Assembly: GCA_015039465.1 (NCBI GenBank)
Contig: MU130625.1
Coordinates: 281,871 to 345,870 of the forward strand
DNA length: 64,000 nt
Reading direction: 5' to 3'
Source of the DNA: Phlegmacium glaucopus
Lineage: Eukaryota > Basidiomycota > Agaricomycetes > Agaricales > Cortinariaceae
The first letter of the stretch is position 1. Each line of letters begins with the position of its first letter. A program made the translations under genes and the position numbers. The notes under the pieces were generated by a model that was not told the origin of the DNA, searched no databases, and saw nothing but the letters and a program-made list of their open reading frames with translations. Below, piece after piece: positions 34,696 to 47,400 of this stretch.

Positions 34696-37112
34696 TACTT
34701 AACCACCTTGTCCCTAAACTCCATAGACCCTGCTTACCAGTCACTCCCGCGCCCCCGAACCTTTTCCCCCCCGCATCTCCACCACCTACCCACAAATATC
34801 TTGAAATTCTTGAATTACTTTTTGCTTGTTGCTTTATTGTTATCTACTCTTAACCGCAATCGAGGACGCCACTGTATATTTCTACCTCTCACCCTTATGT
34901 ACGTAACTTACCTTCCATGCATATCGGAAACCAAAAGTTTCTTTTTCCCGGCCCTCCCTGTCTCGTACAGTTTGTCGGTTTCCCGCACCCCTGGAATTGC
35001 CCTTGTTTTAATGGCACGCCACATCCTGGCACACCCATCTTGCCAGTGTGCCACCTGCGGTACCATTCTATCCCCGCGCATACCAACCAGACTTTTTCTT
35101 GATTGTTCCTTTTTCCTGTCTTTCTACCATTTCACCGGGTCTTTCTGTCTGCCTTTTGACATCACCCTTTTTCCTTCACCCTCCTACCCTGCAGCTGGCT
35201 TCGAAATCTGGAGTCACAAGACCAGATGTTCTTGGGCACTAGACCTTTAAGCCTTTTTGCTTCCATTTTCTTTTTTTCTTATCTATTTTTTATAAACTGT
35301 TTTTTCCAGTCATGCGGTCCGAAAATTTCTTTTTTTTTTACTTATGAGTCATTAGAATTGCTTTAATACCTCATACGTACTTACCCTTGATTCATTCATT
35401 TTATCTTTTTATAACACGTTCATGTATGTAACTTATATGATCTAGATCGATGACTGTGGGGGGTTTAGATTCGGACTTGGAGTTGGCCCATGGGGTATAT
35501 GTACTAATTATAGTCCGACGGCGGATGGACAATTTGAAATTCAGCTTTTGGAATTGTTTATTTTTCTGTGGGATCTGGTGGACATTGTATTTAAAGTTTC
35601 TATGATCTGGATAACCTTCATACAAAGGAAACTGAAACCGTTATTTCGGTAATGAGACTTTGGAGAATCAAAAATTTGGATAAGACCCCCGGGTGCTATC
35701 GTTTTCTCAACATATTCCCTTTTTTTTAGAAACTCAAATGAGACTGGTTCGAGTCTACGGTATTACAGTGTTTAGAACCATCCCAATAATATGTAAGTAC
35801 CGTACTTTGAGGTATTGAGAGCGGCAGAAACTGCGGCCATCGAGATATGTTCTCAACAACGGTCAGACGTCAAACCGATTCAAAGGTTTTCACTTCATAC
35901 ATATAATATATATAGAATGCTTACCCAAGAGCTTGGCAATTTCAGGGCCCCATTGTTCTGCCTAGATCTGTAGTTTGCTTTCATCCCTTTTACCATTGAG
36001 AACACAATAGGTAACAACCTCCGTGTCCAGGTAACGCAATGTTCAGGGTTCAAGGCACCCCTTATTGATCAGCAGCACACTCCCGTGGTGGGACTTTTTT
36101 TCTTTCTTCTAGCTCTTATTGAAACACTCCTGAATGTCGATACAAGGGTGCATTGGATCTTGGGGAGGTGTTACCTTACCTTGATTGACCTCGCATGAAA
36201 TTCCATCTCACGGTAACGACAAGTCTACGTGAAACAATAGACCAGTGATCTCTAGATGCCGCGGCGGTTTTCGTTACGCTCCGTAAGGCAATTTCAATCC
36301 TAAGATTTATATAATAACAAGAAAAGTAAAGGTAAAACCCTGGGGCTCGTTCTATTAAAGAGACCTTATGACCCTCATTGGTCGGTCCGGATCAATTCCT
36401 TTTGGAATTCGGATCAGATGTATAGTCATCCTCCGACCCCTCCGTGGCGTATATGTCGAATGAGGTCGAATGTCAGTCCCAAGAAGGGATATACGTACAT
36501 TGCCCAAAATCATCATGAACAAGTGTCCACCGCCGACAGCAACCGTTGTAAGTTGACTCGGGTTTCAGGTGGGGTTAGATTCGAAAGTACCATACTTACA
36601 ATGTGGTACACGTAGGAGATTATAGATGTGATATATGTCTCAATGAAGTTCGCCGACGCCGCTTTATTGACGATTTTAATGAGGCAAGCAGGTAATGTGA
36701 TGACATCAGGATGTTACATCTCCGGAAGACAATGTCCAAATCTGAACTTCCGGAAAACACACTGCCGTCTTTATCTCACTGCTTGACAGTTTCTCGTCCA
36801 TATATGGTACTAATCCCCTGATTGAGAACTTCTAGATAGTAATACACCGTCGCACCGAGACGAAAAATTTGGCGACCTTGCAACAACAATCATACGGATG
36901 CATATTCGGGACCGTCGCGCTGCGGGTAGCATACATCGAACGGTATAAAAAAGAAGGCGAGAAGTCGATAAGGTAGTAACCCTCTCTTTCTTTCTTCCAG
37001 AGACTGAAGTCTTGTGAAGGACTACGCTTTCCACAACTCTCTGCTTTATTTTCTTTGACCTTACAATCAACAAACTAGTCGTCCAGTAATACCACAGCAT
37101 CCATTATAAGCT
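34696..37112. other. Long intergenic stretch
   Basis: No protein or RNA gene could be supported. 34700-35260 is pyrimidine-rich with long but incoherent frames. The remainder is AT-rich with no clear element ends. A CCCATTGTTCTG-like short sequence and several T-runs are unremarkable. Confidence 0.45.
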
Positions 37113-37668
37113 ATGGTCGTCACGGTCATCAACTCGTTAGAAGATTACAATGTTATTGTGGGTCTATTTCTTACTCTCATCTCCTATTGACTTGTAACGG
37201 CAAATCGAACACGACAGACTCGAGATCGTTCAACCGTCATTATCGAATTTTGTGCCAAGTGGTGCGGCCCAAGCCAGACAATCAATCCCACATTCGACAA
37301 ACACTCCGAACGCTATGGCAACCTTGCCTTTTATAGAGTTGACATTGATAATCAACCGGACATCATGCAAGTGGCCGATGTTAAGAAAGTATGGACCAAT
37401 GCCGAATTTTTTTGCTTCGCGCACTTCAGAAGATGGTCACTCATTGACACGGGGTTTTATTCAGATCCCTATGTTCTCGGTGTTCAAGGAGGGAAAGAGA
37501 CTTGGATTTGTTCAAGGTGCTGATAATCGAGCGTTGGCTGTAAGTCGGCCCTTCCTTGACGTCACCCTCTCTATTTTTTTTCTTTTGGATTTTGTTTGGC
37601 TTGGTTTGTCAGATCATTCCTCGTCCTTATTTTTACTCCCACAGAACCTTCTCGAAAATCATAACTAA
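37113..37668 (+). CDS. Thioredoxin
   Basis: Four exons, 37113-37157, 37218-37388, 37465-37539 and 37645-37668, give 104 residues, the usual length. The sequence starts MVVTVINSLEDYNVI and carries the redox motif WCGPS after IIEFCAK. The helix-2 region is TFDKHSERY, followed by FYRVDIDNQPDIMQVADV and the cis-proline segment IPMFSVFKEGKRLGFVQGAD. It reduces protein disulphides in the cytosol; no targeting peptide is seen. The residue before the cis-Pro is Ile and the one after is Met instead of the usual Thr, and an extra Cys precedes the motif. The first intron has a GTGGGT donor, a minor variant. Confidence 0.9.
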
Positions 37669-38671
37669 ACGAAATTCAAAATGAAAGACAGAAGAAATGT
37701 ACAAAGTAGCAACTATGCCAGAAATCAAGCGTTGAATACTGATACTTGTATTACATATGTACCGACACCCCTATGCCATGCATCCTTCAATATATATGAT
37801 AATCGATCCTCACTTTAGGCCATTACGATAGAAAATTCTTTCCATAGAATGGTCAGAAGTTAAACTGATTTATGCGTCAATGATTATACTACCGGCCTAA
37901 ACCCCTTTGTCTTCGGTGGTGAAATTATCTTTATACTAGTTTAGACTCATTCTACAAAGGTAAACTCTACCGAGGACTTGGCCAAGCTCAGTTATAGGTA
38001 TGTACCGTCCGAGACAACTTGAGATTGACCCTGATGAATTTGACAAGACATGAAAGCAGAATGATTTTGTCATGTACATCGTTCACTCACTTAAATAGTT
38101 AGCACCCGGCCATCGTATTGGTATCATGTCGTTGGTGTGAATCCTCCAGGAGAACGTGCGCTGTACATGACGCATTTAAATTAATGATTGACCGCATGCA
38201 CGACAACCAAAATAATGTACAAAATTCACTTGCCAAGTGTTAATTGTTCTCCACTGATGAGAAATGGTCACCAGTTTCGCTATGTCGCCAATTATAAATT
38301 GATGCCCAGCGAAAGCTGGGCTCCCAAAAAATGATGCGAAAATCTAAAAATAGTTTATACATGTCAGCGAGCCCGCTTATCTCCGCTTATTGGGGTATCC
38401 GGATCCCGCTCGCTTCTGGGCCTTGCCACTCCATATGGTCAGTGCTTTTTACATGTACTTACTTAGCTAATATTTTCAATCTCCTGTTTCCAAAAATCCA
38501 GGAGATTTCACGGGTTTTGTTCTCGTGATGTCCTCGCATGGTACAGTAATCAGTTTTGATTCAAACTATACACCGGTGGCTGAAGGAGTTTGCTAGAATA
38601 TATATACTTCCTTAGAGCGATTGGACTCTTTCATTTTCTCGGCTCCTAGCCTTGAACGAAGGAACGCAAGA
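37669..38671. other. Intergenic stretch before the lipase
   Basis: No gene supported. A TATA-like ATATATATAC lies near 38600, about 70 bases before the lipase start, and is probably its core promoter. Confidence 0.5.
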
Positions 38672-40134
38672 ATGTTAGCGGCTGGCTTCATCCTCGCCTC
38701 TTTGTTGGTCTCGGTTGTCAACGCCGCACCTGGCCTCGAGCTAGCTCAATTATCCAAGAGGCAAAGCATCACCGCTCTCAGTTCGTCGCAGATCTCCGCG
38801 TTCAAACCTTTCACGTTCTTCGCCAGCACAGCGTATTGTAACCCAAGTACGACAATTAACTGGTCTTGTGGTGGTATGTGTTTTTTTCTTTCGTTTTCTT
38901 ACAGGAGGTGGAGCGGTGATCGACGGTCTGTATTCTTTTGAACAACAGCGAATTGTGCTGCGAACTCGGGTTTCATCCCAGTAGCGTCAGGCGGTGACGG
39001 TAGCTCTGTGCAGTTCTGTAGGTGTTATACTCTTTGAATCTTCATGGCACGATGATCCGACTCTGCTGTTTGTGATCAAGGGTACGTTGGCTTCTCACCG
39101 GCGCAAGGGACGGTCATCGTCGCTCACCAAGGAACCGACACGGCTAAGATGTTAGTCAAACTCTTGCATAGGCTTCAACAATTGACTGACAACCTTTTTT
39201 AATGCGCATATAGCCAAGCCGATGCCACGGACGCCGATGCGTTTTTGGAATCGTTAGATTCCACTCTCTTCCCTGGTGTTAGTTCCTCTGTTGAAGCTCA
39301 TAGCGGTTTCGCCAATGAACAAGCCAAGTGAGCCAAATTCTCGATCCAGCTTTATATTTTAGGCGTCGTTGCTGACCTTTTCAAGGACGGCAACGCAAAT
39401 CCTCTCAGCTGTTAAGAGTGCTATCGCCGCACATAGCGCAACTAAAGTAACAATTGTCGGGCACTCTCTTGGTGCGTTCAGCTTGGAATTGAGTTTGTAA
39501 AAATTCTGCTGATCTTTGAACCACCTTGGCTTCAACTTGTATAGGAGCTGCTATCGCTCTTCTCGATGGGGTATACCTTCCCTTACACATCAGCGGCGTA
39601 ACGTTCAGAATGATAGGCTACGGAATGCCTCGAGTATGTTCTATGTTTCGTAACCCCAACGTCAACTGACATTTAATTCTTGTTCAGGTCGGGAATCAAG
39701 CATTCGCAGATTACCTCGATGCTCACCTCAGTGTTACGCATATTAATAACAAGTGAGCGCCGCATCTTTTACTTATGATCTAGCATTCTGATCATGATGC
39801 TTCGTAGAGAGGATCTTGTTCCCATTGTTCCAGGTATGCAACCGTTCTTTTGTTATGTTTTTGAAGATATCCTCATGCGTCTAACCAGGCCGATTCTTGG
39901 GCTACCATCACCCATCTGGTGAAGTGCACATCATGGACAATAATCAATGGGTTTCCTGTCCCGGTAATTAATTTTGTGTCCATAATCAAGAAGAGAAAGG
40001 CTCACTAGCATAATATAACCCTAGGGCAAGATAATCCAAGCACAGAATGTACTGTGGGGGATGTTCCGAACATTTTCGACGGGAGTACGAGTGACCACGG
40101 TGGTCCTTACGACGGTGTCACAATGGGCTGTTAA
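38672..40134 (+). CDS. Secreted class 3 lipase / feruloyl-esterase-like
   Basis: Ten exons can be joined in frame: 38672-38873, 38949-39017, 39081-39150, 39214-39327, 39386-39471, 39545-39633, 39688-39752, 39808-39833, 39889-39963 and 40025-40134; about 300 residues. A signal peptide (MLAAGFILASLLVSVVNAA) is followed by a Kex2-type KR site in QLSKRQS. The core has VIVAHQGTDTAKI (oxyanion region), the nucleophile elbow IVGHSLGAAIALL with catalytic Ser, YGMPRVGNQAFADY, the Asp region KEDLVPIVP and the His region GYHHPSGEVHI. This is the fungal class 3 (Rhizomucor/Thermomyces-type) triacylglycerol lipase fold, acting outside the cell on lipids or wall esters. Cys residues near both ends suggest disulphides. 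Confidence 0.9.
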
Positions 40135-41385
40135 GGTATCATATTGATTTTTCTTAGGCATTTTGATTCGATTTGTGGCCATGATCATCTTTCATTTAAG
40201 ATGTCTGGCTAGCAATTGATAGTGACCATCATATATATCATTTGTGCTTCAGTGGATATAGTGCACGTAGTGCACACTGAAACGGATCTACGATAGGCTT
40301 GCGCATGTCTGGTTAAATTAATGCTCGTCGCGAACTCCTCGGAACTATGGCAAAATGACTTACCCCAACATACATTCTGGCACTTTTCGATTTTGCGCAG
40401 CTGAACTGAGGTGATTAAGGCATCCTGAAGGTGCAATAGATCCGATAATGTATCATGATATCATAGTCTAGCACTGGATTTTTAATTTGTGCCCAAAATA
40501 GTCCTGTGGGGTACGGATCATGAGATGGCAGTGAAGGGATCGACACAGAAACAAGGTTACAAAAGATGCGAAGCATCGGATCCCCATATGATTGAAATGA
40601 GCAACTTTTTTGTCACAACATCGTGGTTTTTTTCTAACGTTCCTTTTTCAGATTTCAAAAGGTTCCCTCGCCAGGATAATCCGTCACGACAATTAAAGGT
40701 GAGAGTTCCGATAGGGTACTTAAAAGAAGGGAAGGCAAAGCGCATCCAGCATCCACCTCAATCACTGAATATAGGGTCAGTACTACCAGTCTGTTGGAAA
40801 CTGTTCAAATACATCCTCACTTGCCAAGTTCGCCCTCGGACGTTAAGCATATTCCTTTCTATACGTTCTGGAAGGAATAGAGCCGGGGAAAAATGTTGTA
40901 GGGGACGATAGGCCTTTGGATGTATGGGCAATTTCGGATGAGCTCAAGCAGACGGATGGACATAGGTTGATTGGTGGATTCGTCTCTGTTAATAAAGAAA
41001 TCAAGTTGAAAAGATCGTGCATTATGTTGAAGACCTACCTAAATTGTGACAAGAACAAGTGCTTCGAACATTCGACCTGTACGCCGTCTTGCATGGAAGG
41101 TGTGTCAGTCATCGATGCGATGAGCCGTTAGCAACCACAATCCGAAGATCTTGCAAAGATTGCTCCCCGAAGTATCGTTACATTCTGGATAAGCAACCAG
41201 GGAAGAAAAAAATTCAAGAGTTGCTGTAAGTAACTGAAGATGTGCATTTGGAAGCAGGGGTGATAGGATGCTAGAATGCATTGAACGCATATCCGGCTGC
41301 CCCTTGAGCTTCGAGGATTTGCTTTATATACCATCCATGAGTTGAAAACTTGAACATGAGCGGTAAACGTTTAAACGTTTACACC
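40135..41385. other. Gene-free stretch left of the gypsy 5' LTR
   Basis: No coherent ORF or known element. A palindrome AACGTTTAAACGTT sits at 41368-41381. The last five bases before the LTR (41386-41390) are CCATC, the target duplication. Confidence 0.5.
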
Positions 41386-41390
41386 CCATC

Positions 41391-41720
41391 TGTAACGAAC
41401 CGCTTACTCTTACCTATGCTTACCTCATTCTTACTCCCCTCTTTTTGTCTCCTATTTCTTTTCTTCCAACCGGCTATAACCATAGCCCGTATATCCTCCT
41501 TACTTCAGAATCACAAGCTCGCTTATTCACTTCTTCTATATTTAAAAACAATCATTCTATTCTTCGGACTCCGCTATCTCAGTTCTTACTTAAACTCCTG
41601 TTCAAACTTAGATAGCCCCCCAGTGAAAATACAGACCTTAACACCATCATATCGTTTTCCCTCTGTGTGCCAGGACTACACTACTGATACCTACCGGTCA
41701 CAGTTGTCACTCCTGCTACA
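41391..41720 (+). repeat. Gypsy 5' LTR
   Basis: A 330-bp LTR with TG...CA ends, nearly identical to 12628-12956. It contains a TATA-like TATATTTAAAAAC. No obvious primer-binding site follows; the next bases are TCTTTTTTGACG. Confidence 0.95.
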
Positions 41721-41884
41721 TCTTTTTTGACGAACAAAGAACTCTTCGAAACAACTACTGCTTAACTCTTAAATCTACTCAGTCACTTAGGAACCATTCG
41801 GCTTGATCACCCGAACCAACCAGCAACTGACAAGTAAAAAAAAAGAACGCTACGTATTCCTTTTAACTGTTTTTAAACTAACAA

Positions 41885-44429
41885 ATGTCTACCAGAACTT
41901 ATAACCTTCGAGCTCGCACCGGAACTGGTATAGCTACCCAGCCCGGAGAGCCGTCTGTTGAAATACCCCCAGCCCCTGCACCCATACCTTTGGACCGTGA
42001 GCTTGCCACTCGCGTTACGGGTGTAAACCCCGCTGCCGATACTACCACTGTCCTGCGAACATACAGTGACGTGGTTGCGTCGAGACCCCCTTCGCCAAGA
42101 AGGGAGATCCCGGTATCTCGGTCTGAAAGCCCTGTAAGGGTTATTGACGAGACCGGAGCACTTCATCGTTCTGCGAACGAGAGAATTATCAGTAATAAAG
42201 ATAATGAGAATTGCTTTGAGAAAGATATCTCGAGTGATGTTAGTGGTTCTCCCCAAAGTGAGGATGACCTTCCGTGGACTACAGTGAAGCGCAGACGTGC
42301 GCGTAGTCTTAGCTCACTAAACAGAGTAAGAAACAATAGCCCGGAGACTATCTCCAGGAACAGAAAGCTCACCTCGGAGCAAAGGCAAACTGTAAGAGCT
42401 GCAGCGGAAGCTCTTGATAAGAAGCAGAAGCATCTTATTCAGCGTCGTCAGCAGATTGTTCAGACCAGACGAAAGAACTCACCCAGACCCCAAGATGAGG
42501 GGACTTCAAAGTCGAAAGGCAAGACTATCGACCCCCGTGAATGGGGCAATGTCAATATGAGCCAGGAAAGCCTAGACCTCGGGACTCAGGCTGCCGTCCT
42601 CGAATCCTTTGGGCAACACAATGAGACTATTGAACATAAGAGGAAGCAATCCTCTCGCCGAAAGCGTTCTCCTATCGCGAGTACTCGGAAAGATCGGCCT
42701 ATCCGTGGTCCTAACAACGATGGCTATCAATCTGAAAGCATCTATGAATCTCGACAAACAGCACACCCTACGAGAGTACTCACCGACAGATCTGCACGAC
42801 ATGTCTTTCCTGCTGAGTCCCGTCCTGCAGCGCAGATAGATCCTAAAAGCTACCTTGGGACAGCGCTTCAGTATATCAGACGATCTCGAAGTCGAAAGCA
42901 GCGCGAACCTGCTTCTTCACCATCTAACTCCTCTGACAATGCGTCTAGCGACGAAGAGGGACCTTCAGACGAAGGATCTGAGTCGAGTGATCAATCATCC
43001 CAGTCCACTCATCACCGACGAAGACGAGATCGTCGTCATGGCCGCAGTAAGCGCCCGCGAAGATCCCTGTCAAATTCAGCAATCAAACCAATTCCCCCCA
43101 AGGAGTATAATGGAATGGCTGATACCCGAGCATACCATCGATTCGTTCGAGAGAGTGAAGCGTACTTGCGTGATGGCAAGGTGCGAGGACGCCGAAAGGT
43201 GTTCCTGTTGTCATACTATCTCACCGGAAAAGCCTATGACTTCTATACTCAGAAAGTATCGATGGATGAAGCAAATTGGACTCTTACTCGATTCTATACA
43301 GAGTTGTTCAACTACTGTTTCCCAATAGACTATCGGATGCAGATGCGAAAAGCATTGAATCGTTGTCATCAGAACGAAAAGAGTGGCCGAATACACTTAC
43401 GAACTGCAAGAGCTATTCAACATGATCGGAGCAGTCTCTGAACAGGATAGAGTCATTAAATTCTGGAATGGTTCTCGACCAATTATCCAGAAAGGACTAT
43501 GGAGAGATAACCTCAACCCAGAAATATCCACATGGGATGAAGTCATTGCCCAAGCCGAAATAATTGAAATTTCGGAAAACGTAGCTGAGAGACGAGACCG
43601 ACGAAACGGGTCTTCGTTACAGAATACAGGATCAGGGAAAGACCACTACCACGGTGGCAGCTCTGGATCAATGTCAAAGCACCAGCAAACCAATAAGTCT
43701 GTGCGGTCAGTGACATTCGACGCTGCTCGGCAATCCAATAGCCAATCTAGGGGTAAATCTCAGTCGAGAGAGCCTCGAATTTCGTTTGATATTTCTAACC
43801 ATCACCGAACGTCAACAGCACCTAACCGAGCAGATATTCGGAATACGAACTGAGGTCGATTTCCTTTCCGAGGAAAAACCAGTTCAGTGAGTATCAAATC
43901 CGAACCTCGGAGCACACCTACACTCTCGGACAAAGAGAGAGCCGAATTAGTTGCTGCAGGGAAATGCTTTAATTGCAAAGAACCTGGACATCTATCTCGT
44001 AATTGTCCGCAGAGATCAACGGTAAGATCCAATGGACCGAAACCACCTGGAGCATCCAACTTCAGTATAGAACCCGTAGCAAAACACGGAATTGACTCTG
44101 ACGAATTTGTCGATGTTCTTGATAGCCTACCTTTAGGATCAGTAAACTTCGAAGCTAATTTTGAGGAATATCCAACATTACCTGAAATAGATAATGAATG
44201 GCGAGCAAACTATCCGGAATGGCAGCAGCCCGGAATAGCAGCTCGTCGTAGCATTGGTGACTCCTATGCAATGGTGGCAGTCACAATATTAACGCTAGAA
44301 CAACCATATCCGGGTGATGAGTTTTACCAAAATGATGTACATCATCAACGATATAGATCTAGAACTCTTTCCCCGAATTTCGAAGTTCTGGTTGATGGAT
44401 CCATCCTTCGATCTGGTGGGCTGGTATAA
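41885..44429 (+). pseudogene. gag: Gypsy Gag, broken by one frameshift and one stop
   Basis: Frame 1 (41885 to about 43380) starts MSTRTYNLRARTGTG and has Ser/Arg-rich regions, then the capsid block KEYNGMADTRAYHRFVRESE and VFLLSYYLTGKAYDFYTQKV. A one-base loss near 43380 moves the reading to the frame with AEYTYELQELFNMIGAVSEQ. A TGA at 43851-43853 interrupts that frame, which then continues to the zinc knuckle CFNCKEPGHLSRNC near 43968 and ends at 44429. Gag overlaps pol by about 115 nt in a different frame. Translation of intact Gag is not possible from this copy. Confidence 0.85.
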
Positions 44430-47400
44430 GCGATACCTAGGACAACCCCGGCCAACTAAACACCGATGTGAACACACACATGAAGCAGTGTATTGCAATG
44501 GTACCAATATACACACCGAGTTAACCTTCGAGGAAGAAGACATTGAGAGCAGTCATGACCCTATTGCTTCAAGTTCCGAATCGGTTGAATCCGAATATTT
44601 TAACCTAGCCAGATACCATTCTGGCAGGATGGGGGACGTCATGGTCAACCAAGTAAGAAAAGTACTTACCCGCTGCCAGCCATTTCCTGGAGATGACCTA
44701 ACCGCAGACACTGCGGTTATTAATAAAGGACCAAGGTTCTTCGTCGAGCGCCAGGACTCTAATACCATTATCATATATGATCAATTACAAGACCTGATGT
44801 CTTACCTTCCTATTTGTCGTTTGCAGTGGAACCTTTTCTCCATTGGAGAATGGTACGCAGAACAGTGCGTATACCGCAATGACATTCCTGATGCCTGGGT
44901 CGAAATTAAGACATGGCAACGCTCGAAAACTCACGAGGAAACTGACGTTGGACATGCGCTCGAGAAGCGTGCAATGGCTATACTCCATCTAGGAACCCCC
45001 TACGAGGAAGAAGCCGATTGCCCTGCGAGCACCGAATCTCGGTTCGAAGTTCATTATGAGCTGCCAAAAAAGGAACAATTTATCATCACTGATAAGTATC
45101 GCGGACTAGCGATGACTTTACCGCAAGGTTCTCTTGAGGATCCCGGATTTGACCTATTAAGCTGGTATACCCAGGAACTTGCAAGAATTGATGGGGTCAT
45201 TCTCGACATTATCGAAAACACATGCGAAGTTGACTTCATTGAACTATCCGGTGTTCAAGTTGATCGCAACAAGTATCCATCATTGCAGCGAAATGCCGCT
45301 CAGGTTAAAGGAAATCATCGAATACTACCCAAACCAGTAGTGGTGAAAGTGACCATAAATAATCACCCCGCCCGAGCGCTATTAGATTCCGGGTCACTAG
45401 GAGATTTCATATCTACAACACTCACTGATCAACTGGGAGTCAAGCGGAATAATTTAGAAACACCGCTATCCTTGCAACTAGCCGTTCAAGGTTCGAGATC
45501 TAAAGTCAACTGTGTCACTACAGCTCGACTGAAGTATCAAGGAATTGATGAAATACGAACCTTTGATGTCATCAATCTCAACAATTATGATTTAATTCTG
45601 GGAACGCCCTGGATGTATCAGCATCAAGTTTGCATTGGTTTCAATCCGGCCAGAATAGTAATTGGCAGTGATGAACCACTACCACTGAAAGCGGGTCTCG
45701 ATACCAGATTAATGGTACATTCAGTAACGCCTGAAGAACAGCGAGTTGAGTCAGCACGCGAGGAGCTGCGTCAATATGCAGACCCACTTTGCAAGGAAGT
45801 TGACGAGACTGATCTACCACCCTTCCGTGCTATCAATCACACCATTCCGCTAATAGATGAGAATAGGACTTACCCATGGCGTCCTTCTCGGTGTCCTGAG
45901 GCGTTTCGAGCACAATGGGCCGAAAAGAGAGATGCCTACATAAAATCAGGCAGATGGAAGATCACTTCCGCTGGGAACACCGTTCCGATGCTATTGATTC
46001 CAAAACCACACACTAATCCACCACTACTGCGAACCGTAGTGGATCTACGTGAACGAAATAAGAACACTCGTAAATTAACATCGCCACTTCCAGATATAGA
46101 AGGAATGCTGAGACGTACAGCCAGGAAACCTTTCCGATCGGCATTGGACCTGAAGAGTGCCTATGAGCAGATAAGGATAGTACCAGAGCATGTCTCGAGA
46201 TCAACGGTAACCACGCCAGATGGAAACATGGTTAGCCAGGTTATTCAGATCGGGGACTGCAACGCACCTGCGACATATCAGGCATTGATGAATTATCTGT
46301 TCTCTGCCTACATCAGCCGTTTCATGGATATATATCTGGATGATATCGTGATCTATTCGGATACTCTGGAGGAACATGTACAGCATGTGAGAACAGTACT
46401 CGATATACTAAAACGGGAGCAGCTTTACCTGAGCCGATCAAAACTACGCTTCATCGCACCTAGTTTGAGTATTCTAGGACGAGTTGTCAATGACCAGGGT
46501 ATACAAATGGATGCTGCGAAAGTCGACAGCGTAGCAGCCTGGAAGGTACCTACAAACCGTGACTTACTCAGAGGTTTCATCGGTTCCGTTGGGTACTTAG
46601 CTGATGATATTCCCAATGTGCGCATTCCAATGGGAATACTCAGCACATTGACAGGAGACTCGGTTCCATTTCGATGGGGCTACACAGAGCAGAGAGCGTT
46701 TGACGATGTCAAAGCACTCGTACAGAGATCGAGGGACCATCATCGAGTGCCCCTTGATTATTCAGAAAATGCCCCTACGATCTGGATGGTAACCGATGGA
46801 TGTTCTACAGGAATCTCAGGCCTCGTCAGCCAAGGAATTGATTGGAAGGATGCAAGAATTGCCGCATTCTACTCAGCGAAGCTGAATTCTGCGCAGCAGA
46901 ATTATCCAGTACACGAAATTGAGATGCTTGCTGGAGTAGAAACAATGCTTCGGCATGTGGATATTCTGCAAGGTGCTCGTTTCAAGTGGTTAACCGATCA
47001 TAAAGGGTTGACTTATCTTTTGAATCAAAAGAATCTGTCAGGTAGACAAGCTCAGTGGCTGGAGAAAATCAGCAGTTTCACTTTTGAAGTGGTATACATT
47101 GCGGGAAGCGAGAATGTGGTAGCAGACGCTTTGTCGCGAATGTACTCCAGCGATTCAGCAGGAACCGAGCGTGCTAGGAGTGAGTTTACCTATTACGACG
47201 TAGCCGATGATGACACATCAGATGTCATGTCCGTGGCGTTACCCGTCCTTGCCGGAATAGAAGCACGGGTGGCTACTAGACGCAGTTCTAGAATTCTGCA
47301 GAACACCCAGGCTTCCAACACGCGGCAGCGTGAAACATCTAAAGAGTTTGCTGCACGTATGAGAGAGCGTTTCATTCTGCATGGTCCTCGAGGCCCTGCT

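Noticed and set aside
34708..35250. 180-codon ORF after the Chs7 gene
   Set aside because: Pyrimidine-rich sequence with no domain; other frames are equally open.
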